64,000 bases of DNA. Source: Nemertoderma westbladi (Eukaryota; Xenacoelomorpha; Nemertodermatida; Nemertodermatidae). The notes under the pieces are model-generated. The model was not told where the DNA came from. It searched no databases and was given only the letters and a program-made list of their open reading frames with translations. The stretch is from NCBI GenBank assembly GCA_032718475.1, contig JAUCBJ010006414.1:45265-109264 (forward strand). The letters are read 5' to 3'. The position numbers and the translations under genes were made by a program. Shown here piece after piece: positions 1 to 13,423 of the stretch (its first letter is position 1; each line of letters starts with the position of its first letter).

Positions 1-817
1 ACTTCTCCCGAATACACACTGTCACATAATAATGCAGTTCAACAAACTTCTCCCAAGTACACACTCGACATAATAATGCAGTTCAACAAACTTCTCCCGA
101 ATACACACTGTTACATAATAATGCAGTTCAACAAACTTCTCCCGAATACACACTGTCACATAATAATGCAGTTCAACAAACTTCTCCCAAGTACACACTG
201 TCACATAATAATGCAGTTCAACAAACTTCTCCCAAGTACACACTCGACATAATAATGCAGTTCAACAAACTTCTCCCGAGTACACACTCGACATAATAAT
301 GCAGTTCAACAAACTTCTCCCGAATACACACTGTCACATAATAATGCAGTTCAACAAACTTCTCCACCACAGTCACATAATAATGCAGTTCAACAAACTT
401 CTCCCGAATACACACTGTCACATAATAATGCAGTTCAACAAACTTCTCCACCACAGTCACATAATAATGCAGTTCAACAAACTTCTCCCGAATACACACT
501 GTCACATAATAATGCAGTTCAACAAACTTCTCCCAAGTACACACTGTCACATAATAATGCAGTTCAACAAACTTCTCCCAAGTACACACTCGACATAATA
601 ATGCAGTTCAACAAACTTCTCCCGAATACACACTGTCACATAATAATGCAGTTCAACAAACTTCTCCACCACAGTCACATAATAATGCAGTTCAACAAAC
701 TTCTCCCGAATACACACTGTCACATAATAATGCAGTTCAACAAACTTCTCCACCACTGTCACATAATAATGCAGTTCAACAAACTTCTCCCAAGTACACA
801 CTGTCACATAATAATGC

Positions 818-830
818 AGTTCACTGAACT
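818..830. repeat. Inverted repeat AGTTCA-C-TGAACT, copy 1
   Basis: A perfect 6-bp palindrome with a one-base spacer, created by the CACTGAAC variant of the monomer. The shape fits the degenerate IR-1 nuclear-receptor element RGKTCA-N-TGAMCY, a class that includes ecdysone response elements. Function is not shown; the site may be a chance product of a few substitutions later amplified with the satellite. Confidence 0.8.
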
Positions 831-1210
831 ACTCCCAAGTACACACTGTCACATAATAATGCAGTTCAACAAACTTCTCCCGAATACACACTGTCACATA
901 ATAATGCAGTTCAACAAACTACTCCCAAGTACACACTGTCACATAATAATGCAGTTCAACAAACTTCTCCCGAATACACACTGTCACATAATAATGCAGT
1001 TCAACAAACTACTCCCAAGTACACACTGTCACATAATAATGCAGTTCAACAAACTTCTCCACCACAGTCACATAATAATGCAGTTCAACAAACTTCTCCC
1101 GAATACACACTGTCACATAATAATGCAGTTCAACAAACTTCTCCACCACTGTCACATAATAATGCAGTTCAACAAACTTCTCCCAAGTACACACTGTCAC
1201 ATAATAATGC

Positions 1211-1223
1211 AGTTCACTGAACT
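1211..1223. repeat. Inverted repeat AGTTCA-C-TGAACT, copy 2
   Basis: Same perfect 6-bp inverted repeat with spacer C. The unit also carries CTACTC downstream, as in most other copies, so the variant spread as a linked haplotype. Confidence 0.8.
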
Positions 1224-1388
1224 ACTCCCAAGTACACACTGTCACATAATAATGCAGTTCAACAAACTTCTCCCGAATACACACTGTCACATAATAATGC
1301 AGTTCAACAAACTACTCCCAAGTACACACTCGACATAATAATGCAGTTCAACAAACTTCTCCCAAGTACACACTCGACATAATAATGC

Positions 1389-1401
1389 AGTTCACTGAAC
1401 T
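1389..1401. repeat. Inverted repeat AGTTCA-C-TGAACT, copy 3
   Basis: Same perfect inverted repeat with spacer C. The unit before it ends CTCGAC instead of CTGTCAC, so the marker unit has been joined to a different neighbour type here. Confidence 0.8.
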
Positions 1402-1522
1402 ACTCCCAAGTACACACTGTCACATAATAATGTAGTTCAACAAACTTCTCCCAAGTACACACTGTCACATAATAATGCAGTTCAACAAACTTCTCCCAAG
1501 TACACACTCGACATAATAATGC

Positions 1523-1535
1523 AGTTCAATGAACT
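1523..1535. repeat. Inverted repeat AGTTCA-A-TGAACT, divergent copy
   Basis: The spacer is A instead of C, and the following bases are CTTCTCCTGAATAC instead of CTACTCCC. The arms are still perfect. It is either an intermediate between the ordinary CAACAAAC unit and the CACTGAAC unit, or a later derivative. Confidence 0.8.
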
Positions 1536-2036
1536 TCTCCTGAATACACACTGTCACATAATAATGCAGTTCAACAAACTTCTCCCAAGAACACACTCGA
1601 CATAATAATGCAGTTCAACAAACATCTCCCGAATACACACTGTCACATAATAATGCAGTTCAACAAACTTCTCCACCACAGTCACATAATAATGCAGTTC
1701 AACAAACTTCTCCCGAATACACACTGTCACATAATAATGCAGTTCAACAAACTTCTCCACCACTGTCACATAATAATGCAGTTCAACAAACTTCTCCCAA
1801 GTACACACTCGACATAATAATGCAGTTCAACAAACTTCTCCCGAATACACACTGTCACATAATAATGCAGTTCAACAAACTTCTCCACCACAGTCACATA
1901 ATAATGCAGTTCAACAAACTTCTCCCGAATACACACTGTCACATAATAATGCAGTTCAACAAACTTCTCCACCACTGTCACATAATAATGCAGTTCAACA
2001 AACTTCTCCCAAGTACACACTGTCACATAATAATGC

Positions 2037-2049
2037 AGTTCACTGAACT
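2037..2049. repeat. Inverted repeat AGTTCA-C-TGAACT, copy 5
   Basis: Perfect inverted repeat inside the first copy of the 1,571-bp-offset duplication. Its partner is at 3608. Confidence 0.8.
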
Positions 2050-2393
2050 ACTCCCAAGTACACACTGTCACATAATAATGCAGTTCAACAAACTTCTCCC
2101 GAATACACACTGTCACATAATAATGTAGTTCAACAAACTTCTCCCAAGTACACACTGTCACATAATAATGCAGTTCAACAAACTTCTCCCAAGTACACAC
2201 TCGACATAATAATGCAGTTCAACAAACTTCTCCCGAATACACACTCGACATAATAATGTAGTTCAACAAACTTCTCCCAAGTACACACTGTCACATAATA
2301 ATGCAGTTCAACAAACTTCTCCCGAATACACACTCGACATAATAATGCAGTTCAACAAACTTCTCCCAAGTACACACTGTCACATAATAATGC

Positions 2394-2406
2394 AGTTCAC
2401 TGAACT
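2394..2406. repeat. Inverted repeat AGTTCA-C-TGAACT, copy 6
   Basis: Perfect inverted repeat with spacer C, followed by CTACTCCCAAG as in the majority haplotype. Confidence 0.8.
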
Positions 2407-2741
2407 ACTCCCAAGTACACACTGTCACATAATAATGCAGTTCAACAAACTTCTCCCGAATACACACTGTCACATAATAATGCAGTTCAACAAACTACTC
2501 CCAAGTACACACTGTCACATAATAATGCAGTTCAACAAACTTCTCCCGAATACACACTGTCACATAATAATGCAGTTCAACAAACTTCTCCACCACAGTC
2601 ACATAATAATGCAGTTCAACAAACTTCTCCCGAATACACACTGTCACATAATAATGCAGTTCAACAAACTTCTCCACCACTGTCACATAATAATGCAGTT
2701 CAACAAACTTCTCCCAAGTACACACTGTCACATAATAATGC

Positions 2742-2754
2742 AGTTCACTGAACT
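2742..2754. repeat. Inverted repeat AGTTCA-C-TGAACT, copy 7
   Basis: Perfect inverted repeat, but the right part of the unit is CCCGAATAC instead of CCCAAGTAC. The left and right variable sites have therefore been recombined relative to the other copies. Confidence 0.8.
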
Positions 2755-3607
2755 ACTCCCGAATACACACTGTCACATAATAATGCAGTTCAACAAACTT
2801 CTCCACCACTGTCACATAATAATGCAGTTCAACAAACTTCTCCCAAGTACACACTGTCACATAATAATGCAGTTCAACAAACTTCTCCCGAATACACACT
2901 GTCACATAATAATGCAGTTCAACAAACTACTCCCAAGTACACACTCGACATAATAATGCAGTTCAACAAACTTCTCCCAAGTACACACTCGACATAATAA
3001 TGCAGTTCAACAAACTTCTCCCAAGTACACACTGTCACATAATAATGTAGTTCAACAAACTTCTCCCGAATACACACTGTCACATAATAATGTAGTTCAA
3101 CAAACTTCTCCCAAGTACACACTGTCACATAATAATGCAGTTCAACAAACTTCTCCCAAGTACACACTCGACATAATAATGCAGTTCAACAAACTTCTCC
3201 CGAATACACACTGTCACATAATAATGCAGTTCAACAAACTTCTCCACCACAGTCACATAATAATGCAGTTCAACAAACTTCTCCCGAATACACACTGTCA
3301 CATAATAATGCAGTTCAACAAACTTCTCCACCACTGTCACATAATAATGCAGTTCAACAAACTTCTCCCAAGTACACACTCGACATAATAATGCAGTTCA
3401 ACAAACTTCTCCCGAATACACACTGTCACATAATAATGCAGTTCAACAAACTTCTCCACCACAGTCACATAATAATGCAGTTCAACAAACTTCTCCCGAA
3501 TACACACTGTCACATAATAATGCAGTTCAACAAACTTCTCCACCACTGTCACATAATAATGCAGTTCAACAAACTTCTCCCAAGTACACACTGTCACATA
3601 ATAATGC

Positions 3608-3620
3608 AGTTCACTGAACT
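3608..3620. repeat. Inverted repeat AGTTCA-C-TGAACT, copy 8 (last)
   Basis: Last occurrence in the window. It lies exactly 1,571 bp after the copy at 2037, inside the second copy of the large duplication. Confidence 0.8.
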
Positions 3621-3780
3621 ACTCCCAAGTACACACTGTCACATAATAATGCAGTTCAACAAACTTCTCCCGAATACACACTGTCACATAATAATGTAGT
3701 TCAACAAACTTCTCCCAAGTACACACTGTCACATAATAATGCAGTTCAACAAACTTCTCCCAAGTACACACTCGACATAA

Positions 3781-5940
3781 TAATGCAGTTCAACAAACTT
3801 CTCCCGAATACACACTCGACATAATAATGCAGTTCAACAAACTTCTCCCAAGTACACACTGTCACATAATAATGTAGTTCAACAAACTTCTCCCAAGTAC
3901 ACACTGTCACATAATAATGTAGTTCAACAAACTTCTCCCAAGTACACACTGTCACATAATAATGCAGTTCAACAAACTTCTCCCGAATACACACTGTCAC
4001 ATAATAATGCAGTTCAACAAACTTCTCCCGAATACACACTGTCACATAATAATGCAGTTCAACAAACTTCTCCCGAATACACACTGTCACATAATAATGC
4101 AGTTCAACAAACTTCTCCCGAATACACACTGTCACATAATAATGCAGTTCAACAAACTTCTCCCGAATACACACTGTCACATAATAATGCAGTTCAACAA
4201 ACTTCTCCCGAATACACACTGTCACATAATAATGCAGTTCAACAAACTTCTCCCGAATACACACTGTCACATAATAATGCAGTTCAACAAACTTCTCCCG
4301 AGTACACACTGTCACATAATAATGTAGTTCAACAAACTTCTCCCCCACAGTCACATAATAATGCAGTTCAACAAACTTCTCCCCCACAGTCACATAATAA
4401 TGCAGTTCAACAAACTTCTCCCAAGTACACACTGTCACATAATAATGCAGTTCAACAAACTTCTCCCGAGTACACACTGTCACATAATAATGCAGTTCAA
4501 CAAACTACTCCCGAATACACACTGTCACATAATAATGCAGTTCAACAAACTTCTCCCGAATACACACTGTCACATAATAATGCAGTTCAACAAACTTCTC
4601 CCGAATACACACTGTCACATAATAATGCAGTTCAACAAACTTCTCCCGAATACACACTGTCACATAATAATGCAGTTCAACAAACTTCTCCCGAATACAC
4701 ACTGTCACATAATAATGCAGTTCAACAAACTTCTCCCGAATACACACTGTCACATAATAATGCAGTTCAACAAACTTCTCCCGAATACACACTGTCACAT
4801 AATAATGCAGTTCAACAAACTTCTCCCGAATACACACTGTCACATAATAATGCAGTTCAACAAACTACTCCCGAATACACACTCGACATAATAATGCAGT
4901 TCAACAAACTTCTCCCGAATACACACTGTCACATAATAATGCAGTTCAACAAACTTCTCCCGAATACACACTGTCACATAATAATGCAGTTCAACAAACT
5001 TCTCCCGAATACACACTGTCACATAATAATGCAGTTCAACAAACTTCTCCCGAGTACACACTGTCACATAATAATGCAGTTCAACAAACTTCTCCCGAAT
5101 ACACACTGTCACATAATAATGCAGTTCAACAAACTTCTCCCCCACAGTCACATAATAATGCAGTTCAACAAACTTCTCCCAAGTACACACTGTCACATAA
5201 TAATGCAGTTCAACAAACTTCTCCCGAATACACACTGTCACATAATAATGCAGTTCAACAAACTTCTCCCCCACAGTCACATAATAATGCAGTTCAACAA
5301 ACTTCTCCCAAGTACACACTGTCACATAATAATGCAGTTCAACAAACTTCTCCCGAATACACACTGTCACATAATAATGCAGTTCAACAAACTTCTCCCG
5401 AATACACACTGTCACATAATAATGCAGTTCAACAAACTTCTCCCGAATACACACTGTCACATAATAATGCAGTTCAACAAACTTCTCCCGAGTACACACT
5501 GTCACATAATAATGTAGTTCAACAAACTTCTCCCGAATACACACTGTCACATAATAATGCAGTTCAACAAACTTCTCCCCCACAGTCACATAATAATGCA
5601 GTTCAACAAACTTCTCCCGAATACACACTGTCACATAATAATGCAGTTCAACAAACTTCTCCCGAATACACACTGTCACATAATAATGCAGTTCAACAAA
5701 CTTCTCCCGAGTACACACTGTCACATAATAATGTAGTTCAACAAACTTCTCCCGAATACACACTATCACATAATAATGCAGTTCAACAAACTTCTCCCCC
5801 ACAGTCACATAATAATGCAGTTCAACAAACTTCTCCCCCACAGTCACATAATAATGCAGTTCAACAAACTTCTCCCAAGTACACACTGTCACATAATAAT
5901 GTAGTTCAACAAACTTCTCCCGAATACACACTGTCACATA
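3781..5940 (+). repeat. Type A-rich sub-array with CCCCCACAG units
   Basis: Long uniform runs of the 45-bp type A unit dominate, for example about 3960-4290 and 4500-4860. They are interspersed with 39-bp units of the CCCCCACAG form and occasional CCCGAGTAC and GTAG units. The 44-bp class is nearly absent: CTCGAC endings are seen near 3815 and 4884 only. Uniform runs of this kind suggest recent local homogenisation. Confidence 0.85.
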
Positions 5941-8898
5941 ATAATGCAGTTCAACAAACTTCTCCACCACAGTCACATAATAATGCAGTTCAACAAACTT
6001 CTCCACCACAGTCACATAATAATGCAGTTCAACAAACTTCTCCCGAATACACACTGTCACATAATAATGCAGTTCAACAAACTTCTCCACCACAGTCACA
6101 TAATAATGCAGTTCAACAAACTTCTCCCGAATACACACTGTCACATAATAATGCAGTTCAACAAACTTCTCCACCACAGTCACATAATAATGCAGTTCAA
6201 CAAACTTCTCCCGAATACACACTGTCACATAATAATGCAGTTCAACAAACTTCTCCACCACAGTCACATAATAATGCAGTTCAACAAACTTCTCCCGAAT
6301 ACACACTGTCACATAATAATGCAGTTCAACAAACTTCTCCCGAATACACACTGTCACATAATAATGCAGTTCAACAAACTTCTCCACCACAGTCACATAA
6401 TAATGCAGTTCAACAAACTTCTCCCGAATACACACTGTCACATAATAATGCAGTTCAACAAACTTCTCCACCACAGTCACATAATAATGCAGTTCAACAA
6501 ACTTCTCCCGAATACACACTGTCACATAATAATGCAGTTCAACAAACTTCTCCACCACAGTCACATAATAATGCAGTTCAACAAACTTCTCCCGAATACA
6601 CACTGTCACATAATAATGCAGTTCAACAAACTTCTCCACCACAGTCACATAATAATGCAGTTCAACAAACTTCTCCCGAATACACACTGTCACATAATAA
6701 TGCAGTTCAACAAACTTCTCCACCACAGTCACATAATAATGCAGTTCAACAAACTTCTCCCGAATACACACTGTCACATAATAATGTAGTTCAACAAACT
6801 TCTCCACCACAGTCACATAATAATGCAGTTCAACAAACTTCTCCACCACAGTCACATAATAATGCAGTTCAACAAACTTCTCCCGAATACACACTGTCAC
6901 ATAATAATGCAGTTCAACAAACTTCTCCACCACAGTCACATAATAATGCAGTTCAACAAACTTCTCCCGAATACACACTGTCACATAATAATGCAGTTCA
7001 ACAAACTTCTCCACCACAGTCACATAATAATGCAGTTCAACAAACTTCTCCCGAATACACACTGTCACATAATAATGCAGTTCAACAAACTTCTCCACCA
7101 CAGTCACATAATAATGCAGTTCAACAAACTTCTCCACCACAGTCACATAATAATGCAGTTCAACAAACTTCTCCCGAATACACACTGTCACATAATAATG
7201 CAGTTCAACAAACTTCTCCACCACAGTCACATAATAATGCAGTTCAACAAACTTCTCCCGAATACACACTGTCACATAATAATGCAGTTCAACAAACTTC
7301 TCCACCACAGTCACATAATAATGCAGTTCAACAAACTTCTCCACCACAGTCACATAATAATGCAGTTCAACAAACTTCTCCCGAATACACACTGTCACAT
7401 AATAATGCAGTTCAACAAACTTCTCCACCACAGTCACATAATAATGCAGTTCAACAAACTTCTCCCGAATACACACTGTCACATAATAATGCAGTTCAAC
7501 AAACTTCTCCACCACAGTCACATAATAATGCAGTTCAACAAACTTCTCCCGAATACACACTGTCACATAATAATGCAGTTCAACAAACTTCTCCACCACA
7601 GTCACATAATAATGCAGTTCAACAAACTTCTCCACCACAGTCACATAATAATGCAGTTCAACAAACTTCTCCCGAATACACACTGTCACATAATAATGCA
7701 GTTCAACAAACTTCTCCACCACAGTCACATAATAATGCAGTTCAACAAACTTCTCCCGAATACACACTGTCACATAATAATGCAGTTCAACAAACTTCTC
7801 CACCACAGTCACATAATAATGCAGTTCAACAAACTTCTCCCGAATACACACTGTCACATAATAATGCAGTTCAACAAACTTCTCCCACCACAGTCACATA
7901 ATAATGCAGTTCAACAAACTTCTCCCGAGTACACACTGTCACATAATAATGCAGTTCAACAAACTTCTCCACCACAGTCACATAATAATGCAGTTCAACA
8001 AACTTCTCCCGAATACACACTGTCACATAATAATGCAGTTCAACAAACTTCTCCACCACAGTCACATAATAATGCAGTTCAACAAACTTCTCCCGAATAC
8101 ACACTGTCACATAATAATGCAGTTCAACAAACTTCTCCCCCACAGTCACATAATAATGCAGTTCAACAAACTTCTCCCGAATACACACTGTCACATAATA
8201 ATGCAGTTCAACAAACTTCTCCACCACAGTCACATAATAATGCAGTTCAACAAACTTCTCCCGAATACACACTGTCACATAATAATGCAGTTCAACAAAC
8301 TTCTCCACCACAGTCACATAATAATGCAGTTCAACAAACTTCTCCACCACAGTCACATAATAATGCAGTTCAACAAACTTCTCCCCCACAGTCACATAAT
8401 AATGCAGTTCAACAAACTTCTCCACCACTGTCACATAATAATGCAGTTCAACAAACTTCTCCACCACAGTCACATAATAATGCAGTTCAACAAACTTCTC
8501 CCGAATACACACTGTCACATAATAATGCAGTTCAACAAACTTCTCCCAAGTACACACTGTCACATAATAATGTAGTTCAACAAACTTCTCCCGAATACAC
8601 ACTGTCACATAATAATGCAGTTCAACAAACTTCTCCACCACAGTCACATAATAATGCAGTTCAACAAACTTCTCCACCACAGTCACATAATAATGCAGTT
8701 CAACAAACTTCTCCCGAATACACACTGTCACATAATAATGCAGTTCAACAAACTTCTCCCGAATACACACTGTCACATAATAATGCAGTTCAACAAACTT
8801 CTCCACCACAGTCACATAATAATGCAGTTCAACAAACTTCTCCCGAATACACACTGTCACATAATAATGCAGTTCAACAAACTTCTCCACCACAGTCA
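5941..8898 (+). repeat. 84-bp dimer sub-array (39-bp E + 45-bp A)
   Basis: A 39-bp CCACCACAG unit alternates with a 45-bp type A unit to give an 84-bp dimer, occasionally broken by two E units or two A units in a row. One 40-bp unit (CCCACCACAG) lies near 7890. No CTCGAC ending occurs from 4887 to about 8938, so the reading frame of the repeat is kept for thousands of bases on both strands. From about 8100 CCCCCACAG and CCACCACTG forms reappear. Confidence 0.88.
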
Positions 8899-9740
8899 CA
8901 TAATAATGCGGTTCAACAAACTTCTCCCAAGTACACACTCGACATAATAATGCAGTTCAACAAACTTCTCCCGAATACACACTGTCACATAATAATGCAG
9001 TTCAACAAACTTCTCCCCCACAGTCACATAATAATGCAGTTCAACAAACTTCTCCACCACTGTCACATAATAATGCAGTTCAACAAACTTCTCCACCACA
9101 GTCACATAATAATGCAGTTCAACAAACTTCTCCCGAATACACACTGTCACATAATAATGCAGTTCAACAAACTTCTCCACCACAGTCACATAATAATGCA
9201 GTTCAACAAACTTCTCCACCACAGTCACATAATAATGCAGTTCAACAAACTTCTCCACCACAGTCACATAATAATGCAGTTCAACAAACTTCTCCCAAGT
9301 ACACACTGTCACATAATAATGTAGTTCAACAAACTTCTCCCGAATACACACTGTCACATAATAATGCAGTTCAACAAACTTCTCCACCACAGTCACATAA
9401 TAATGCAGTTCAACAAACTTCTCCACCACAGTCACATAATAATGCAGTTCAACAAACTTCTCCCGAATACACACTGTCACATAATAATGCAGTTCAACAA
9501 ACTTCTCCCGAATACACACTGTCACATAATAATGCAGTTCAACAAACTTCTCCACCACAGTCACATAATAATGCAGTTCAACAAACTTCTCCCGAATACA
9601 CACTGTCACATAATAATGCAGTTCAACAAACTTCTCCACCACAGTCACATAATAATGCGGTTCAACAAACTTCTCCCAAGTACACACTCGACATAATAAT
9701 GCAGTTCAACAAACTTCTCCCGAATACACACTGTCACATA
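8527..9740 (+). repeat. Duplication, 749-bp offset
   Basis: A block of about 460 bp starting near 8527 recurs near 9276 with the same order of units: B, a GTAG-headed A, E, E, A, A, E, A, E, then a GCGG-headed 44-bp unit. The GTAG and GCGG markers fall at matching places. The blocks diverge after about 8990 and 9739. Confidence 0.85.
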
Positions 9741-10845
9741 ATAATGCAGTTCAACAAACTTCTCCCGAATACACACTGTTACATAATAATGCAGTTCAAC
9801 AAACTTCTCCACCACAGTCACATAATAATGCAGTTCAACAAACTTCTCCACCACAGTCACATAATAATGCAGTTCAACAAACTTCTCCCAAGTACACACT
9901 CGACATAATAATGCAGTTCAACAAACTTCTCCCGAATACACACTGTCACATAATAATGCAGTTCAACAAACTTCTCCACCACAGTCACATAATAATGCAG
10001 TTCAACAAACTTCTCCACCACAGTCACATAATAATGCAGTTCAACAAACTTCCCCCGAATACACACTGTCACATAATAATGCAGTTCAACAAACTTCTCC
10101 CAAGTACACACTGTCACATAATAATGCGGTTCAACAAACTTCTCCCAAGTACACACTCGACATAATAATGCAGTTCAACAAACTTCTCCCGAATACACAC
10201 TGTCACATAATAATGCAGTTCAACAAACTTCTCCCGAATACACACTGTTACATAATAATGCAGTTCAACAAACTTCTCCACCACAGTCACATAATAATGC
10301 AGTTCAACAAACTTCTCCACCACAGTCACATAATAATGCAGTTCAACAAACTTCTCCACCACAGTCACATAATAATGCAGTTCAACAAACTTCTCCCGAA
10401 TACACACTGTCACATAATAATGCAGTTCAACAAACTTCTCCACCACAGTCACATAATAATGCAGTTCAACAAACTTCTCCACCACAGTCACATAATAATG
10501 CAGTTCAACAAACTTCTCCCAAGTACACACTGTCACATAATAATGCGGTTCAACAAACTTCTCCCAAGTACACACTCGACATAATAATGCAGTTCAACAA
10601 ACTTCTCCCGAATACACACTGTCACATAATAATGCAGTTCAACAAACTTCTCCCGAATACACACTGTCACATAATAATGCGGTTCAACAAACTTCTCCCA
10701 AGTACACACTGTCACATAATAATGCAGTTCAACAAACTTCTCCCGAATACACACTGTCACATAATAATGCGGTTCAACAAACTTCTCCCAAGTACACACT
10801 GTCACATAATAATGCAGTTCAACAAACTTCTCCCGAATACACACT

Positions 10846-12994
10846 GTCACATAATAATGCAGTTCAACAAACTTCTCCCAAGTACACACTCGACATAATA
10901 ATGCAGTTCAACAAACTTCTCCCGAATACACACTGTCACATAATAATGCAGTTCAACAAACTTCTCCACCACAGTCACATAATAATGCAGTTCAACAAAC
11001 TTCTCCACCACAGTCACATAATAATGCAGTTCAACAAACTTCTCCCAAGTACACACTGTCACATAATAATGCGGTTCAACAAACTTCTCCCAAGTACACA
11101 CTCGACATAATAATGCAGTTCAACAAACTTCTCCCGAATACACACTGTCACATAATAATGCAGTTCAACAAACTTCTCCCGAATACACACTGTCACATAA
11201 TAATGCGGTTCAACAAACTTCTCCCAAGTACACACTGTCACATAATAATGCAGTTCAACAAACTTCTCCCAAGTACACACTCGACATAATAATGCAGTTC
11301 AACAAACTTCTCCCGAATACACACTGTCACATAATAATGCAGTTCAACAAACTTCTCCACCACAGTCACATAATAATGCAGTTCAACAAACTTCTCCACC
11401 ACAGTCACATAATAATGCAGTTCAACAAACTTCTCCCAAGTACACACTGTCACATAATAATGCGGTTCAACAAACTTCTCCCAAGTACACACTCGACATA
11501 ATAATGCAGTTCAACAAACTTCTCCCGAATACACACTGTCACATAATAATGCAGTTCAACAAACTTCTCCCGAATACACACTGTCACATAATAATGCGGT
11601 TCAACAAACTTCTCCCAAGTACACACTGTCACATAATAATGCAGTTCAACAAACTTCTCCCGAATACACACTGTCACATAATAATGCGGTTCAACAAACT
11701 TCTCCCAAGTACACACTGTCACATAATAATGCAGTTCAACAAACTTCTCCCGAATACACACTGTCACATAATAATGCGGTTCAACAAACTTCTCCCAAGT
11801 ACACACTGTCACATAATAATGCAGTTCAACAAACTTCTCCACCACAGTCACATAATAATGCAGTTCAACAAACTTCTCCCGAATACACACTGTCACATAA
11901 TAATGCAGTTCAACAAACTTCTCCCAAGTACACACTCGACATAATAATGCAGTTCAACAAACTTCTCCCAAGTACACACTCGACATAATAATGCAGTTCA
12001 ACAAACTTCTCCCGAATACACACTGTCACATAATAATGCAGTTCAACAAACTTCTCCACCACAGTCACATAATAATGCAGTTCAACAAACTTCTCCACCA
12101 CAGTCACATAATAATGCAGTTCAACAAACTTCTCCCAAGTACACACTGTCACATAATAATGCGGTTCAACAAACTTCTCCCAAGTACACACTCGACATAA
12201 TAATGCAGTTCAACAAACTTCTCCCGAATACACACTGTCACATAATAATGCAGTTCAACAAACTTCTCCCGAATACACACTGTCACATAATAATGCGGTT
12301 CAACAAACTTCTCCCAAGTACACACTGTCACATAATAATGCAGTTCAACAAACTTCTCCCAAGTACACACTCGACATAATAATGCAGTTCAACAAACTTC
12401 TCCCGAATACACACTGTCACATAATAATGCAGTTCAACAAACTTCTCCACCACAGTCACATAATAATGCAGTTCAACAAACTTCTCCACCACAGTCACAT
12501 AATAATGCAGTTCAACAAACTTCTCCCAAGTACACACTGTCACATAATAATGCGGTTCAACAAACTTCTCCCAAGTACACACTCGACATAATAATGCAGT
12601 TCAACAAACTTCTCCCGAATACACACTGTCACATAATAATGCAGTTCAACAAACTTCTCCCGAATACACACTGTCACATAATAATGCGGTTCAACAAACT
12701 TCTCCCAAGTACACACTGTCACATAATAATGCAGTTCAACAAACTTCTCCCGAATACACACTGTCACATAATAATGCGGTTCAACAAACTTCTCCCAAGT
12801 ACACACTGTCACATAATAATGCAGTTCAACAAACTTCTCCCGAATACACACTGTCACATAATAATGCGGTTCAACAAACTTCTCCCAAGTACACACTGTC
12901 ACATAATAATGCAGTTCAACAAACTTCTCCACCACAGTCACATAATAATGCAGTTCAACAAACTTCTCCCGAATACACACTGTCACATAATAAT
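10846..12994 (+). repeat. Higher-order repeat, 1,090 bp, 25 monomers, two copies
   Basis: About 10846-11904 recurs at about 11936-12994. Within it a 212-bp block (A, E, E, B, then a GCGG 44-mer) occurs at 10901, 11292, 11991 and 12382, giving spacings of 391, 699 and 391 bp. The 391-bp part is nine monomers and the 699-bp part sixteen, 25 in total. The copies diverge where the first closes with a 44-bp unit and the second continues with type A units. Confidence 0.88.
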
Positions 12995-13423
12995 GCAGTT
13001 CAACAAACTTCTCCCGAATACACACTGTCACATAATAATGCAGTTCAACAAACTTCTCCACCACAGTCACATAATAATGCAGTTCAACAAACTTCTCCAC
13101 CACAGTCACATAATAATGCAGTTCAACAAACTTCTCCCGAATACACACTGTTACATAATAATGCAGTTCAACAAACTTCTCCCGAATACACACTGTCACA
13201 TAATAATGCAGTTCAACAAACTTCTCCACCACAGTCACATAATAATGCAGTTCAACAAACTTCTCCCGAATACACACTGTTACATAATAATGCAGTTCAA
13301 CAAACTTCTCCCGAATACACACTGTCACATAATAATGCAGTTCAACAAACTTCTCCCAAGTACACACTGTCACATAATAATGCGGTTCAACAAACTTCTC
13401 CCAAGTACACACTCGACATAATA

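Larger units (their letters stand above)
1..3780 (+). repeat. Mixed sub-array with CACTGAAC units
   Basis: Types A, B, C and E (CCACCACAG and CCACCACTG) are mixed, with several GTAG units. The domain is marked by units in which CAACAAACTT is replaced by CACTGAACTA, a variant not seen after about 3.62 kb. A segment of about 745 bp occurs twice at an offset of 1,571 bp. The domain boundary is set by the disappearance of the CACTGAAC variant and the start of long type A runs, so it is approximate. Confidence 0.85.
1555..3871 (+). repeat. Segmental duplication, 1,571-bp offset
   Basis: The order of unit types from about 1555 to 2300 recurs from about 3126 to 3871. The shared block includes A-E-A-E runs, a CACTGAAC unit and the GTAG unit after it. 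Differences seen are single bases: AAGAACAC for AAGTACAC and CATCTC for CTTCTC near 1590-1625, and GTAG for GCAG near 2259. This is a young local duplication with a few private changes, mostly in the first copy. Confidence 0.85.

Noticed and set aside
4840-7857. Open reading frame of about 1,005 codons on the - strand
   Set aside because: It coincides with the 44-mer-free island and is bounded by a CTACTC unit, which gives TAG on this strand. It is explained by unit length, not by coding.
6823-9324. Open reading frame of about 833 codons on the + strand
   Set aside because: It switches between the MQFNKLL and SHNNAVQQ readings at the 40-bp unit near 7890 and back at a 44-bp unit near 8938, as expected for a non-coding repeat.
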